A stretch of 64,000 bases of DNA. Origin: Sphingomonas sp. (GTDB taxonomy: Bacteria > Pseudomonadota > Alphaproteobacteria > Sphingomonadales > Sphingomonadaceae). Location: positions 248,001-312,000 of the forward strand of contig NZ_JAQZBC010000002.1 of assembly GCF_029239295.1 (NCBI RefSeq). The letters run 5' to 3'. This document shows, piece by piece, positions 54,585 to 63,292 of the stretch. Both the position numbers and the translations under genes were made by a program. The first letter of the stretch is position 1; the number at the start of each line of letters is the position of its first letter. Under the pieces are notes generated by a model. It was not told the DNA's origin. It did no database searches and saw only the letters and a list, made by a program, of their open reading frames with translations.

Positions 54585-55961
54585 TCAGGTCGCCATCGGC
54601 AAGCGCAGCCGGACCAGCAGACCGCCCAGGTCCTCGCTTTCCTCCAGGCTGACGGTCCCTTCGTAGATTTCGGCGACGTCGCGCACGATCGCCAGGCCCA
54701 GCCCGGTGCCCGGCTTGCCCGTGTCCAGCCGCACCCCACGGTCGAAGATGCGGATACGATCGGCCTCCGGGATGCCCCTCCCGTCATCCTCGACCAGGAT
54801 CTCGACGAAGCCGGCCTGCGCCCCCACCGTCACGAACACGCTGCCGCCGCCATATTTGGCGGCATTCTCGACCAGATTGCCCATGATCTCGTCCAGGTCC
54901 TGCCGCTCGATGTGCGCGACCAGATCCTTGGGCCCATCCATGTCGATGCGGACGTGCGGGTACAGCCGGCGCACCGCGCGCTCGACCGATTCGACGCTTG
55001 GCCACACTTCCGCCCGGCTATGCGCCGATCCGCGGCGCCCGACGGCGCGCGCACGGGCGAGATGGTGGTCCACCTGCCGCCGCATCGTGCGCGCCTCTCG
55101 CACCACCGTGTCCGCCAGATCGTCCGACTGCGCCGTCGCCGCGTTCATGATCACGGTCAGCGGCGTCTTCAGCGCATGCGCCAGATTGCCGGCATGCCGC
55201 CGCGCTTCTTCGGCCTGCGTCTCATTGTGCGCGACCAGCGCGTTCAGCTCCTCGACCAGCGGCGCAACCTCCACGGGCAGTGGCCCCGCGATGCGATTGG
55301 TTCGCCCGCCTCGCATCCGCGCGATCTCCAGCCGCAGCTTGCGAAGCGGCAGCAGCCCATAGAACGTCTGCAACGCCGCCAGCACGGTCAGCCCCAGCCC
55401 CAGCAACAGGAAGCTGCGCACCAGCGTGCGGCGCAGCGCCCCGATCTGCGCGTCGAGACCGTCGCGATTGTGCGCCACCTGGAACCGCCAGCGAACATTC
55501 GACCCCGGCAGCTTCACGTCGCGCTCGACGATCCGCAGCTTCTCCGTCCCGAACTGGTCGCTGTCGTAGATGTGCACCGCGCGGTCATCGTGCGGCTGGC
55601 CATATTGCAGCTGGCGGTCCCACAGCGATCGCGAGGGAAACGCCTCACGCCCCTTCGCCGACACTTGCCAGTAGAGTCCCGAATACGGCTCCAGGAAGCG
55701 CTGGTCGGCGGGCTCGCGATTGAACATCACCTCGCCCTCGGGGCCGATCTCTGCCGATACCAGCAGCGACCGCAGCACATATTCCAGCTGATCGTCGAAA
55801 TTCTGCGTCACCGCCGCGGTCAGCACGCGATCCAGCGCAAAGCCGCCCCCGGCCAGCAGCACCGCGATCCACACCGCGGCGATAACGATCATCCGCCGGG
55901 TCAGCGATCCGGTACTGGCAAACCGTCCGTCGGCGTTCGGTTCGTCACCCGGGGGAACCAT
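54585..55961 (-). CDS. PhoQ-like sensor histidine kinase
   Basis: This 458-residue kinase has two transmembrane helices (about 24-44 and 184-202) around a periplasmic sensor. The phospho-accepting His262 is in GNLAHALKTPLTV, as in PhoQ-type kinases. The ATP-binding domain has MGNLVENAAKYGGG, EDDGRGIPEADRIRIFDRG and KPGTGLGLAIVRDVAEIYEG. ATG 55961 is chosen because the first helix starts shortly after. It is separated from its response-regulator gene by 272 bp that encode a small ORF on the opposite strand. Confidence 0.92.
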   Translation of the reverse strand: MVPPGDEPNADGRFASTGSLTRRMIVIAAVWIAVLLAGGGFALDRVLTAAVTQNFDDQLEYVLRSLLVSAEIGPEGEVMFNREPADQRFLEPYSGLYWQVSAKGREAFPSRSLWDRQLQYGQPHDDRAVHIYDSDQFGTEKLRIVERDVKLPGSNVRWRFQVAHNRDGLDAQIGALRRTLVRSFLLLGLGLTVLAALQTFYGLLPLRKLRLEIARMRGGRTNRIAGPLPVEVAPLVEELNALVAHNETQAEEARRHAGNLAHALKTPLTVIMNAATAQSDDLADTVVREARTMRRQVDHHLARARAVGRRGSAHSRAEVWPSVESVERAVRRLYPHVRIDMDGPKDLVAHIERQDLDEIMGNLVENAAKYGGGSVFVTVGAQAGFVEILVEDDGRGIPEADRIRIFDRGVRLDTGKPGTGLGLAIVRDVAEIYEGTVSLEESEDLGGLLVRLRLPMAT

Positions 55962-56003
55962 GCCGTCGCCGTGTTGTTCACCCGCAGAGAAAGGAGACGA
56001 AGT

Positions 56004-56261
56004 ATGTCGCGTACCTTTCCGGTCCTCGCGATCGCGTCGCTCGGCGCGCTCATCGCCAGCCTGGTCGCGGGCTTCCTGCTCGCGTCCTGGGTCTTCACCG
56101 GCATCGTGCCCGCTCATGCCGCCCCGCCGCTCATCGCGGGGTTGGACACGCAGGGTGTGCCGGGAACCAACAGCTGGCACGAGGCGGGATATGATCGCAT
56201 CGGTCTATGGGAACAGCCGCGGGCGGCGGACCTTTACGCCGCCGGATCTTCCAAGCTGTAG
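56004..56261 (+). CDS. small secreted or membrane protein on the opposite strand
   Basis: This 85-residue ORF has a strong ribosome-binding site (AAGGAGACGAAGT before ATG 56004). The hydrophobic N-terminus is signal-like (VLAIASLGALIASLVAGFLLASWVFTG) with a possible cleavage near VPAHAAP, followed by a 40-residue tail. It lies between two minus-strand genes of one two-component operon and overlaps the 3' end of the regulator gene by 28 nt. I do not recognise a family. Start context and signal support coding; no homologues can be checked here. Confidence 0.55.
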   Translation: MSRTFPVLAIASLGALIASLVAGFLLASWVFTGIVPAHAAPPLIAGLDTQGVPGTNSWHEAGYDRIGLWEQPRAADLYAAGSSKL

Positions 56262-56899
56262 CCAAGCCCGCGGATCGTGGTGATCACGTCCTGGCCCAGC
56301 TTCTTGCGGATGCGCGTCACGAACACCTCGATCGTGTTCGAATCGCGGTCGAAATCCTGATCGTAGATATGCTCGATCAACTCGGTCCGGCTCACCACCT
56401 TGCCCTTGTGATGAAGCAGGTAGGACAGCAGCTTATATTCCTGCGCCGTCAGCTTCACCGGCTCGCCCGCGCGAGTCACCTTGCCGCTGCGCGTATCGAG
56501 CCGAACGTCGCCCGCCGTCAGCTCTGAGGAGGCATTGCCCGACGCGCGGCGGATCAGCGCGCGTAGCCGCGCGATCAGTTCTTCCGACTGGAACGGCTTG
56601 GCGACATAATCGTCGGCACCGGCATCGAGGCCCGCGACCTTGTCCGACCAGCTGTCGCGCGCGGTCAGCACCAGCACGGGCATCACCTTGCCCTCCTTGC
56701 GCCAGCGGTCGAGCACGGTCAGCCCGTCGATCTCTGGCAACCCCAAATCGAGCACGACGGCATCGTAATTCTCGGTGGAACCGAGGAAATGCCCTTCCTC
56801 GCCGTCCGTCGCCAGATCGATGGCGTACCCCGCCCCCTCCAGCGTGCTTTTGAGCTGCTGGCCCAGATTGGGTTCATCCTCAACGATCAGGACGCGCAT
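56234..56899 (-). CDS. OmpR/PhoP-family response regulator
   Basis: This 221-residue regulator has a receiver domain with Asp51 (VVLDLGLPEIDG) and Lys101 (DDYVAKPFQ). A winged-helix effector (EYKLLSYLLHHKGKVVSRTELIEHIYDQDFDRDSNTIEVFVTRIRKKLG) follows. It forms a pair with the PhoQ-like kinase downstream and follows the PepSY gene by 61 bp. The order PepSY - regulator - kinase suggests one operon reading envelope stress or divalent metals. Confidence 0.95.
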   Translation of the reverse strand: MRVLIVEDEPNLGQQLKSTLEGAGYAIDLATDGEEGHFLGSTENYDAVVLDLGLPEIDGLTVLDRWRKEGKVMPVLVLTARDSWSDKVAGLDAGADDYVAKPFQSEELIARLRALIRRASGNASSELTAGDVRLDTRSGKVTRAGEPVKLTAQEYKLLSYLLHHKGKVVSRTELIEHIYDQDFDRDSNTIEVFVTRIRKKLGQDVITTIRGLGYSLEDPAA

Positions 56900-56960
56900 G
56901 GACTACCTCTTGTCACCAAAGATTGTGGTTAGCATCGCGGCGGCGCGCGTCAAAGGCTGC

Positions 56961-57257
56961 TCAGCGCCCGGTGCGACCAATGATCTGACCGGAGCGGCCA
57001 TCCACGTCCACCCAGATCACCGTTCCATCGCGCAGGAATTTCAGCGTGTATACCGCGCTCGGCATCTCGAAATCGAAACCGATATATTGCGCGTCCTTCA
57101 TCGTCGGGACGACGCGGCGCTCGATTTCCTTGATCGGCAGGATCCGCCCCTCGCGCAGTGCGCGCCACGCGGCCACGCCGTCGCGCTGCTGCTCACTCGG
57201 CTGCGCCACGACGGGCGCGGCCAGAAGCGACAGGACCAGGGCGGCGAACATCCTCAT
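56961..57257 (-). CDS. PepSY domain protein
   Basis: This 98-residue secreted protein has a signal peptide (MRMFAALVLSLLAAPVVAQ). A PepSY domain (AYIGFDFEMPSAVYTLKFLRDGTVIWVDVDGRSGQIIG) follows, preceded by REGRILPIKEIERR. PepSY domains in this place are thought to modulate sensor kinases or proteases. It is the first gene of the two-component operon. Confidence 0.88.
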   Translation of the reverse strand: MRMFAALVLSLLAAPVVAQPSEQQRDGVAAWRALREGRILPIKEIERRVVPTMKDAQYIGFDFEMPSAVYTLKFLRDGTVIWVDVDGRSGQIIGRTGR

Positions 57258-57446
57258 GCCTCGTTACATAACCACAGGGGATTGAACACCTTGTGAATAG
57301 GGCCGTCAGCTTGCTGATGTGAACAGCCGGCCCGGAATCGCGCGACAACGCGCCAGCTCGCCTGGCCCCGGCAGCCCCGGCCCACGTTCACGCCCACGCC
57401 CGCGCGGAAGAGAGGCATCGCTGCCCCCCCCCGCAGGTTCAGCCGA

Positions 57447-58823
57447 TCACGCCGCTGAAAGCGGTACGAAGCGCACCGGCAGTCCGTCCTTGGGCTGCGG
57501 GATCGGGAAGATCTGCCAGTCCGTGCCCGCACCCGGCTCCAGTTCGATGCGATAGCGGCTCAGCAGATGTGCCATCAGAATGCGGATCTGCATCGTCGCG
57601 AAATGCAGCCCGATGCACATGTGCGCGCCGCCACCGAACGGCACCCAGGCGAAGCGATGCCGGCCCTTCGATCGCTCGGGCGAGAAACGCTCGGGGTCGA
57701 ACCGCGCCGGGTCGGGCCAATGCTCGGGCATCATGTGGGTGTAGGCGGTGTTCACCCCGACATGGGTACCCGCCGGGATGTGATAGCCGCCGAACGAGAA
57801 GTCGCGCAGCGCGCGCCGCGGGATCGACGGCACCGGCGGCATCAGGCGAAGCGCTTCCTTGAACGCCCATTCGGTTTCAACCAGTCGGTCGAGCTGCTCG
57901 TACGGCACGCCGCCGTCATTGCTGCCCAGCGACTGGATTTCCGTGCGCAGCCGGTCCTGCCATTCGACATGGCGGCCCAGCAGCATGACGAGGCTGGTTG
58001 CGGACGAGGTGATCGTGTCGTGCGCGGCCATCATCAGGAAGTTCATGTGATCAACGATCGCATCATCCGCCAGCAGCGCACCGCTCTCGTCCGTCGCGCG
58101 GCAGAACTGCGAAAAGAAGTCCTGCCCCTCTCCTTCGCGGCGGCGCGGGATCTCACGCGTGAAATAATCGACTAGATATTCGCGGGCCTTCACGCCCTTG
58201 CGCATCGACGTGCCCGGCAGCGGCGTGCGCACCGGCGATACCGATGCCTGTACCTCGTCGACGAACGCTTGATTGATCTTCGACGCCTCGGGGCCAAGCG
58301 GCACGCCCAAGAAGCTGGTGGCGGCAAGGTCGAGGCTCAGCGCCTTGATCGCGCGATAGAATGGCTGCGGCCGATCGCCCCAGTTCCCTACTTGCGCGGC
58401 GATGCCGGCGTTCAGCTCGGCGGCATAATGGCGCATCGGCTCGGGCTTGAACGCCACCGACAGCGCCTTTCGGTCGGCGCGATGCTTCTCGAAATCCATC
58501 AGCATCAGGCCGCGCGGAAACACCAGGTTCAGGATCGGGCCCCAACCCTGTTCGGAGGAAAAGTTCTTCTCCTTGTCGAACAGCACCAGCTCGTTCGCCT
58601 CTGGCCCCAGCAGCACCACGCTGTCGCCGCCGAACGTGCGGTTGCGATAGACCGGGCCATATTTGGCCACCATCTTGCCGGTGAAGCCCAGCGGGTCCTT
58701 CAGCACCGCGAACGTATTGCCCACAAACGGCAGGCCCCGGCTGCCCGGAATGTCGTTCAATACCGACGGCGGATTGGCCGGCAACCAATGCGGATTGCCC
58801 GCGAGTGTATGGGCATAAGCCAT
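57447..58823 (-). CDS. cytochrome P450
   Basis: This second P450 has 458 residues from ATG 58823. The N-terminal Pro-rich entry is LNDIPGSRGLPFVGNTF. The I-helix motif AHDT is at 267-270, ExxR at 323-326 (EALR), and the haem loop FGGGAHMCIG at 396-405 with Cys403. It belongs to another family than the CYP153-like enzyme; the long FRED-like lead and PERF motif (DPERFSPER) resemble class-II-like bacterial P450s. Redox partners are not adjacent. The frame is open to 58904, but that extension runs through the palindromic operator, so the start after GGGAGAGAG is preferred. Confidence 0.9.
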   Translation of the reverse strand: MAYAHTLAGNPHWLPANPPSVLNDIPGSRGLPFVGNTFAVLKDPLGFTGKMVAKYGPVYRNRTFGGDSVVLLGPEANELVLFDKEKNFSSEQGWGPILNLVFPRGLMLMDFEKHRADRKALSVAFKPEPMRHYAAELNAGIAAQVGNWGDRPQPFYRAIKALSLDLAATSFLGVPLGPEASKINQAFVDEVQASVSPVRTPLPGTSMRKGVKAREYLVDYFTREIPRRREGEGQDFFSQFCRATDESGALLADDAIVDHMNFLMMAAHDTITSSATSLVMLLGRHVEWQDRLRTEIQSLGSNDGGVPYEQLDRLVETEWAFKEALRLMPPVPSIPRRALRDFSFGGYHIPAGTHVGVNTAYTHMMPEHWPDPARFDPERFSPERSKGRHRFAWVPFGGGAHMCIGLHFATMQIRILMAHLLSRYRIELEPGAGTDWQIFPIPQPKDGLPVRFVPLSAA

Positions 58824-58845
58824 GATGGCGATCTCTCTCCCGATC

Positions 58846-58867
58846 TTACTTACACGAGTATAAGTAA
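58846..58867. promoter_or_regulatory. 22-bp imperfect palindrome upstream of the second P450
   Basis: The outer arms TTACTTA and TAAGTAA are perfect reverse complements; two more inner pairs match, for 9 of 11 pairs. It sits 23-44 nt before the P450 start, in a promoter position. AT-rich arms in this GC-rich region and the palindromic form suggest a TetR- or MarR-type operator. The regulator gene is not in the neighbourhood. Confidence 0.65.
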
Positions 58868-58956
58868 CATCGTGATGCGGCGCCATACCGAAAGCGTTGC
58901 CCATGAACGAGCGTGTCAGCTTGCGGATATCAGCAGGTGAAACGTCGGGCGTCCGG

Positions 58957-59838
58957 TCACCACAACACGTCGTCGACCGGCTGCAGCGGCGGCGGCGCTT
59001 CGTCGCCGATCGATTGCAGCAGGTCGATCTCGATCGTGCGGCACATCGCGGTCAGCGGCACGTCATGGATCGTGTTGGCGAACGGATCGACCAGATCGTC
59101 ACCGATCTGCAGCGCGGCGAGGAACATCAGCCCGGCGACGGTCGATCCGACTGGCGTTGCGATACCCAGCGTTTCGACCAACCCGATTGGCAGCAGCACG
59201 CAGAACAGCCGGGTGAAAAAGGTCGGGAAGAAGCGATATTGGTTGGGCAGCGGCGTGTTCTTGATCCGCTCCATGCCCCCCTGTGCATTGGCGATGTCGA
59301 CAAACAGGCTCTCGAAATGGGTCTGCTGGATGGTGTCGATCCACCCCTTGCGCCGGGCATCGTCCAGCCGCCGCGACGACCCATCGAGAATCCCGTTGGC
59401 AACGTTCACCCGCTGCAGCGCCGGCTCCGCCTCGCCGCGCGAGAGGAACCGCAGCACCTCGGCATCGGTCGATTGCCGACGCAACTGGCAGCGCAGCGCA
59501 TTCACATAGGCGACATGGCGCAGCACGATCGTGCGCTTCAGGTCCAGCGCCTCGTCGGGCAGCAGGTTGCGCGCGCTGCGCGACAGGCTGCGGGATGCAT
59601 TGATCATCAGCCCCCACAGGCTGCGGCCTTCCCACCAGCGCTGATAAGCCGAATTGGTGCGAAAGCCGAGGAACAGTGCCAGCGCCGAACCGAAGATCGT
59701 CAGCGGCAGCGACGGCGCGGTGAACGGATAATAGAAATAGACCGCGGTGACGATGCAGTCCCACACGAACAGCGCCGCGAGCGGACGCCACACCTCGCCA
59801 ACGATGTTGCCGAAGCGCGGGGTCGAGGAGATTATCAT
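58957..59838 (-). CDS. bestrophin-like anion channel
   Basis: This 293-residue member of the bacterial bestrophin (UPF0187) family has several transmembrane helices. Family blocks are SLPLTIFGSALALFLGFRTNSAYQRWWEGR, LRHVAYVNALRCQLRR and LPIGLVETLGIATPVGSTVAGLMFLA. Bacterial bestrophins are pentameric cation or anion channels. It is not obviously linked to the neighbouring P450. Confidence 0.9.
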   Translation of the reverse strand: MIISSTPRFGNIVGEVWRPLAALFVWDCIVTAVYFYYPFTAPSLPLTIFGSALALFLGFRTNSAYQRWWEGRSLWGLMINASRSLSRSARNLLPDEALDLKRTIVLRHVAYVNALRCQLRRQSTDAEVLRFLSRGEAEPALQRVNVANGILDGSSRRLDDARRKGWIDTIQQTHFESLFVDIANAQGGMERIKNTPLPNQYRFFPTFFTRLFCVLLPIGLVETLGIATPVGSTVAGLMFLAALQIGDDLVDPFANTIHDVPLTAMCRTIEIDLLQSIGDEAPPPLQPVDDVLW

Positions 59839-59981
59839 AGGGGCAGCAAAGGCTCGCTAATGGATCGGATGATCCCATACGCGCGATTGCTGCTTCAGGT
59901 CCGTAACGAACCTTTTCCGGCGGCGGCGCTGCACCCCCGCCGGTCGCTCAGGCCGATCTGCCCAGCCGCTGAGCCCTGCGT

Positions 59982-60401
59982 TCAGCCGAGCCGCTGCCGC
60001 AGCTCCAGCATCGCGATCGCCGCCTGCGCCGCGCCACCACCCTTGTCGAGCTGCGCCGGATCGGCGCGGCGGATCGCCTGCTCTTCATTCTCGGTGGTCA
60101 GGATGCCGTTGCCGATCGGGATGCCGTCCATCGTCAGCGCCATGATGCCGCGTGCGCTTTCGTTGGACACGATCTCGAAGTGATAGGTCTCACCGCGGAT
60201 CACGACCCCCAGCGCCACGAACGCATCATAGCGCTCGCTCTCCGCCGCCATCGAGATCGCGCCGGGCACTTCCAATGCTCCCGGCACGGTCACCACCTCC
60301 GCGCTGTGCCCCGCCGCCTCGATCGCCGCGCGCGCGCCCGCAATCAGCATGTCGTTCAGATGATCGTAGAAACGGGCTTCAACGATGAGGATGTGCGCCA
60401 T
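59982..60401 (-). CDS. ribH: 6,7-dimethyl-8-ribityllumazine synthase
   Basis: RibH condenses the ribityl-aminouracil with 3,4-dihydroxy-2-butanone 4-phosphate, the second-last step of riboflavin synthesis. It has 139 residues. Family blocks are [60 protein letters not shown] and [15 protein letters not shown]. It is the last of four rib genes (ribD, ribE, ribB, ribH) on the minus strand, with 152 bp to ribB. I saw no FMN riboswitch. Confidence 0.96.
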   Translation of the reverse strand: MAHILIVEARFYDHLNDMLIAGARAAIEAAGHSAEVVTVPGALEVPGAISMAAESERYDAFVALGVVIRGETYHFEIVSNESARGIMALTMDGIPIGNGILTTENEEQAIRRADPAQLDKGGGAAQAAIAMLELRQRLG

Positions 60402-60553
60402 GATCTCGCCTTTCTGCCCCCCGCTTCGGGGAGTGCCGCCGCTGGGCGACGCGAGGGGCGTTCCTGTTCACGCGATCAGGCGGAGCCCCCCTCCCGTCTG
60501 TCACTGCCGGCCGCTATCGAAGCTGCTGGCCGAATGTCACCGCAAAAGGGCCG

Positions 60554-61705
60554 TTATTCGCCACCGGTGCCCGGAATTGGTCGTTCGCCCACAATGGAGA
60601 GGCCATAGCCCTCCAGCCCGACGAGCGTGTGATGGGTGTTGGTCAGCAGGACCATTTCCTCAACGCCGAGCTCGGCCAGAATCTGCGCACCCACGCCATA
60701 GTCGCGCAATTCCTCGACTTCCGGCTCGCCGGCGCCCTTGCCCGCCGCGCGCAGTTCCATGAACCGGGTGACCACGCCCTTCATCGCGCGGTTGATCACC
60801 ACGATCACGCCTGCGCCCTCTTCGGCGATCAGCTCCATCGAATGCGACAGAAGTCCCGACCGCTCGGAGTTTTCACCAAACATATCAACAAAGAAGCTCG
60901 CGGTGTGCATGCGCACCAGCGTCGGCTTCTCGGGGTCGATCTTGCCCTTCACCAGGGCGATCGTCTCATCGCCGGTGGCCTTGTTGTGGAAGGTAACGGC
61001 CTTCCACTGGCCGCCCCAGCGCGAGTCGAAGGTCATTTCGGCCTTCTTCTCGACCAGATGGTCATAGCGGCGACGATAGGCGATCAGGTCGCGGATCGTG
61101 CCGATCTTCAGGTTGTGCAGCTGCGCGAAGGAGACGAGATCGTCCATCCGCGCCATGGTGCCATCCTCGTTCATGATCTCACAGATCACGCCGGACGGGT
61201 TGAGGCCGGCCAGCCGCGACACGTCGACCGCCGCTTCGGTATGACCCGCACGCACCAGCACGCCGCCATCACGCGCCACAAGCGGGAATACGTGACCCGG
61301 GGTGACGATTTCCTCGCGGCTCTTCGACGAATCGATCGCCACCGCGATGGTGCGGGCACGATCGGCGGCAGAGATGCCGGTCGTCACGCCATCGCGCGCC
61401 TCGATCGACACGGTGAAGGCGGTTTCGTGGCGCGTGCCATTGTGCCGGCTCATCAGGTCGAGGCCCAGCGCATCGACGCGCGACTTGGTCATCGCAAGGC
61501 AGATCAGACCGCGGCCGTGGCGCGCCATGAAATTGATCTTTTCGGGCGTCGCCATCTGCGCGGGGATGACCAGATCACCTTCGTTTTCGCGATCTTCGTC
61601 ATCGACCAGGATGAACATCCGGCCATTCTTGGCCTCGTCGATGATCTCTTCCGGGCTCGAGAGAAAGGCGTGGCGCAGGCGCGCGAGTTCAGCGGGCTTT
61701 TGCAC
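60554..61705 (-). CDS. ribB: 3,4-dihydroxy-2-butanone-4-phosphate synthase with degenerate GTP cyclohydrolase II-like domain
   Basis: RibB makes the four-carbon unit of riboflavin from ribulose 5-phosphate. The N-terminal domain is intact: ILVDDEDRENEGDLVIPA, HGRGLICLAMT, TGISAADRA, TPGHVFPLVARDGGVLVR, AGHTEAAVDVSRLAG. The C-terminal half is RibA-like in position (KPTLVRMHTASFFVDMFGE) but lacks the CxxDxxxCxCG-type zinc cysteines, so GTP cyclohydrolase II activity is unlikely, as in so-called RibBX proteins. The start is a GTG at 61705, overlapping ribE by 17 nt; an ATG at 61744 is also possible. Confidence 0.9.
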   Translation of the reverse strand: MQKPAELARLRHAFLSSPEEIIDEAKNGRMFILVDDEDRENEGDLVIPAQMATPEKINFMARHGRGLICLAMTKSRVDALGLDLMSRHNGTRHETAFTVSIEARDGVTTGISAADRARTIAVAIDSSKSREEIVTPGHVFPLVARDGGVLVRAGHTEAAVDVSRLAGLNPSGVICEIMNEDGTMARMDDLVSFAQLHNLKIGTIRDLIAYRRRYDHLVEKKAEMTFDSRWGGQWKAVTFHNKATGDETIALVKGKIDPEKPTLVRMHTASFFVDMFGENSERSGLLSHSMELIAEEGAGVIVVINRAMKGVVTRFMELRAAGKGAGEPEVEELRDYGVGAQILAELGVEEMVLLTNTHHTLVGLEGYGLSIVGERPIPGTGGE

Positions 61706-62303
61706 GATAATGTTCCATCCGTTGGAGGTAGCGGGCGAGCACATCGATCTCGATGTTGACGGCGCTGCCCGGCGCCAGATCAGAAAGCGTCGTCACCGCC
61801 TGGGTATGCGGAATGATGTTGACCGCGAACGTCGTCGCGCCATCGGGATCGTCGTCCACGTCGTTGACGGTCAACGACACGCCATCGACCGTCACCGACC
61901 CCTTGGAGGCAAGGAACGGCGCAAGATCGCTCGACACGCGGAACGCGACCCGCTTCGAATCGCCGTCCACCTGGACGCTCGTAACTTCGGCGATCCCGTC
62001 CACATGGCCAGTGACGATATGACCGCCAAGCTCGTCGCCTAGCTTCATCGCCCGTTCCAGATTCAGCCGGCGCCCTTCGGACCATTGCCCCTGCGCCGTC
62101 CGCGTCAGCGTCTCGCCCGAAACATCAAAGGCCAGCCAGTCGGGGCCCTTGTCGACAACGGTGAGGCAGACCCCCGAACAGGCAACGGAGGCACCCAGAT
62201 CGATTTCGAGCGTTTCGTAGCTGGTGGCGACAACGACGCGCGTGTCCCCGCGCGTCTCAACGCGCGTAATCACTCCGACGTCGGTTATGATCCCGGTGAA
62301 CAT
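61689..62303 (-). CDS. ribE: riboflavin synthase alpha subunit
   Basis: RibE dismutates two lumazine molecules to riboflavin. It has 204 residues and two tandem lumazine-binding barrels. The first begins MFTGIITDVGVI with VACSGVCLTVVD. The second contains LGGHIVTGHVDGIAEV and KGSVTVDGVSLTVND. It overlaps ribD by 19 nt and ribB by 17 nt. Confidence 0.96.
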   Translation of the reverse strand: MFTGIITDVGVITRVETRGDTRVVVATSYETLEIDLGASVACSGVCLTVVDKGPDWLAFDVSGETLTRTAQGQWSEGRRLNLERAMKLGDELGGHIVTGHVDGIAEVTSVQVDGDSKRVAFRVSSDLAPFLASKGSVTVDGVSLTVNDVDDDPDGATTFAVNIIPHTQAVTTLSDLAPGSAVNIEIDVLARYLQRMEHYRAKAR

Positions 62304-63292
62304 CGAACCCGCTCGTAGACCTCGAGCCGATCGCTGCCAAGCTGGCGTGAATCAATCATTGCCCAACGACCATGCGCATCAGCCAGGGCGCCAAGGCCGA
62401 TCGCGCCCAGCGCATGCTTGCCATCCCCGATCAGGATTGGCGCGCGATACAGCAGCAGCCGATCGACAAGATCCTCGGCCAGAAACGCGGAGGCGACCTG
62501 CGCGCCGCCCTCCACCAGCACATGATCGCCGCGCAATTGTGCGATCGCGCCAGGCGACGAGAGCCAGACGGCATCGCCTCCCCCATCATCATGGCTCGAG
62601 AGAATGACACGCTGCGGCGCGCGATCTTCCAAGCCGGGCAGCCGGACGTCCAATGCCGGCCGGTCAACCTCCCACGTGCCCCGCCCCACCAAGATAGTCT
62701 CATGCCGACTTCGTTCGAGATGCGCGTGTGCCCGGGCGTCCGGACCCGTGATCCAGCGGCTTTCACCATCCGCCTTGGCGATGCAGCCGTCGAGCGATGT
62801 CGCCAGCTTCAGCGTCACGTGCGGCCGCCCCAAAGCGAGTCGCGTGAGAAATCCGGCCATGGTGGTGCGCGCTTCGACAGAGCGGATACCCGATATCGCT
62901 TGCACGCCAGCAGCGGCGAGCCGCGCCAGACCCTTGCCGTTGGTACGGGGGTCTGGATCGGTCTGGGCCGTAACGACGCGTGCTACACCATGCGAGGCCA
63001 GAAGATCGGCACAGGCCGGCCCTCGCGGCGAGACGTGCGCGCAGGGTTCGAGGGTCACATAGGCCGTCGCGCCCTGTGCGGCAGGACCGGCCTCGGCAAG
63101 CGCGATCGCCTCGGCATGCGGCCGCCCGCCCGGCTGGGTCCAGCCGCGTCCCACGACGGCGCCGCCCCGCACAATGACGCAACCGACCGAGGGATTGGGG
63201 CTCGTCCGCCCGCGACCGCGCGCCGCCAGGGCAAGCGCGGCGCCCATCCAGCGATGGTCGTCGGGAGAGGCAGCGGCGCTTACAGGCCCCAC
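62285..63292 (-). CDS. ribD: bifunctional riboflavin deaminase/reductase RibD
   Basis: RibD deaminates and reduces the GTP-derived pyrimidine. It has 335 residues. The deaminase zinc site HAEAIALAEAG (HAE) pairs with the ECAH-type CAHVSPRGPACADLL. The reductase part contains VTLKLATSLDGCIAKADGESRWITG. The start is GTG 63292, overlapping the upstream gene end by 13 nt; homology begins soon after at DDHRWMGAALALA. Confidence 0.95.
   Translation of the reverse strand: MGPVSAAASPDDHRWMGAALALAARGRGRTSPNPSVGCVIVRGGAVVGRGWTQPGGRPHAEAIALAEAGPAAQGATAYVTLEPCAHVSPRGPACADLLASHGVARVVTAQTDPDPRTNGKGLARLAAAGVQAISGIRSVEARTTMAGFLTRLALGRPHVTLKLATSLDGCIAKADGESRWITGPDARAHAHLERSRHETILVGRGTWEVDRPALDVRLPGLEDRAPQRVILSSHDDGGGDAVWLSSPGAIAQLRGDHVLVEGGAQVASAFLAEDLVDRLLLYRAPILIGDGKHALGAIGLGALADAHGRWAMIDSRQLGSDRLEVYERVRCSPGS

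Noticed and set aside
54912..56261. 449-residue plus-strand ORF across the histidine kinase
   Set aside because: Only its last 85 codons (from 56004) have a ribosome-binding site and signal peptide; the rest is antisense to the kinase.
60402..60553. Possible FMN riboswitch before ribH
   Set aside because: The RFN conserved blocks are not present on the minus strand; only an unremarkable GC-rich hairpin is seen.
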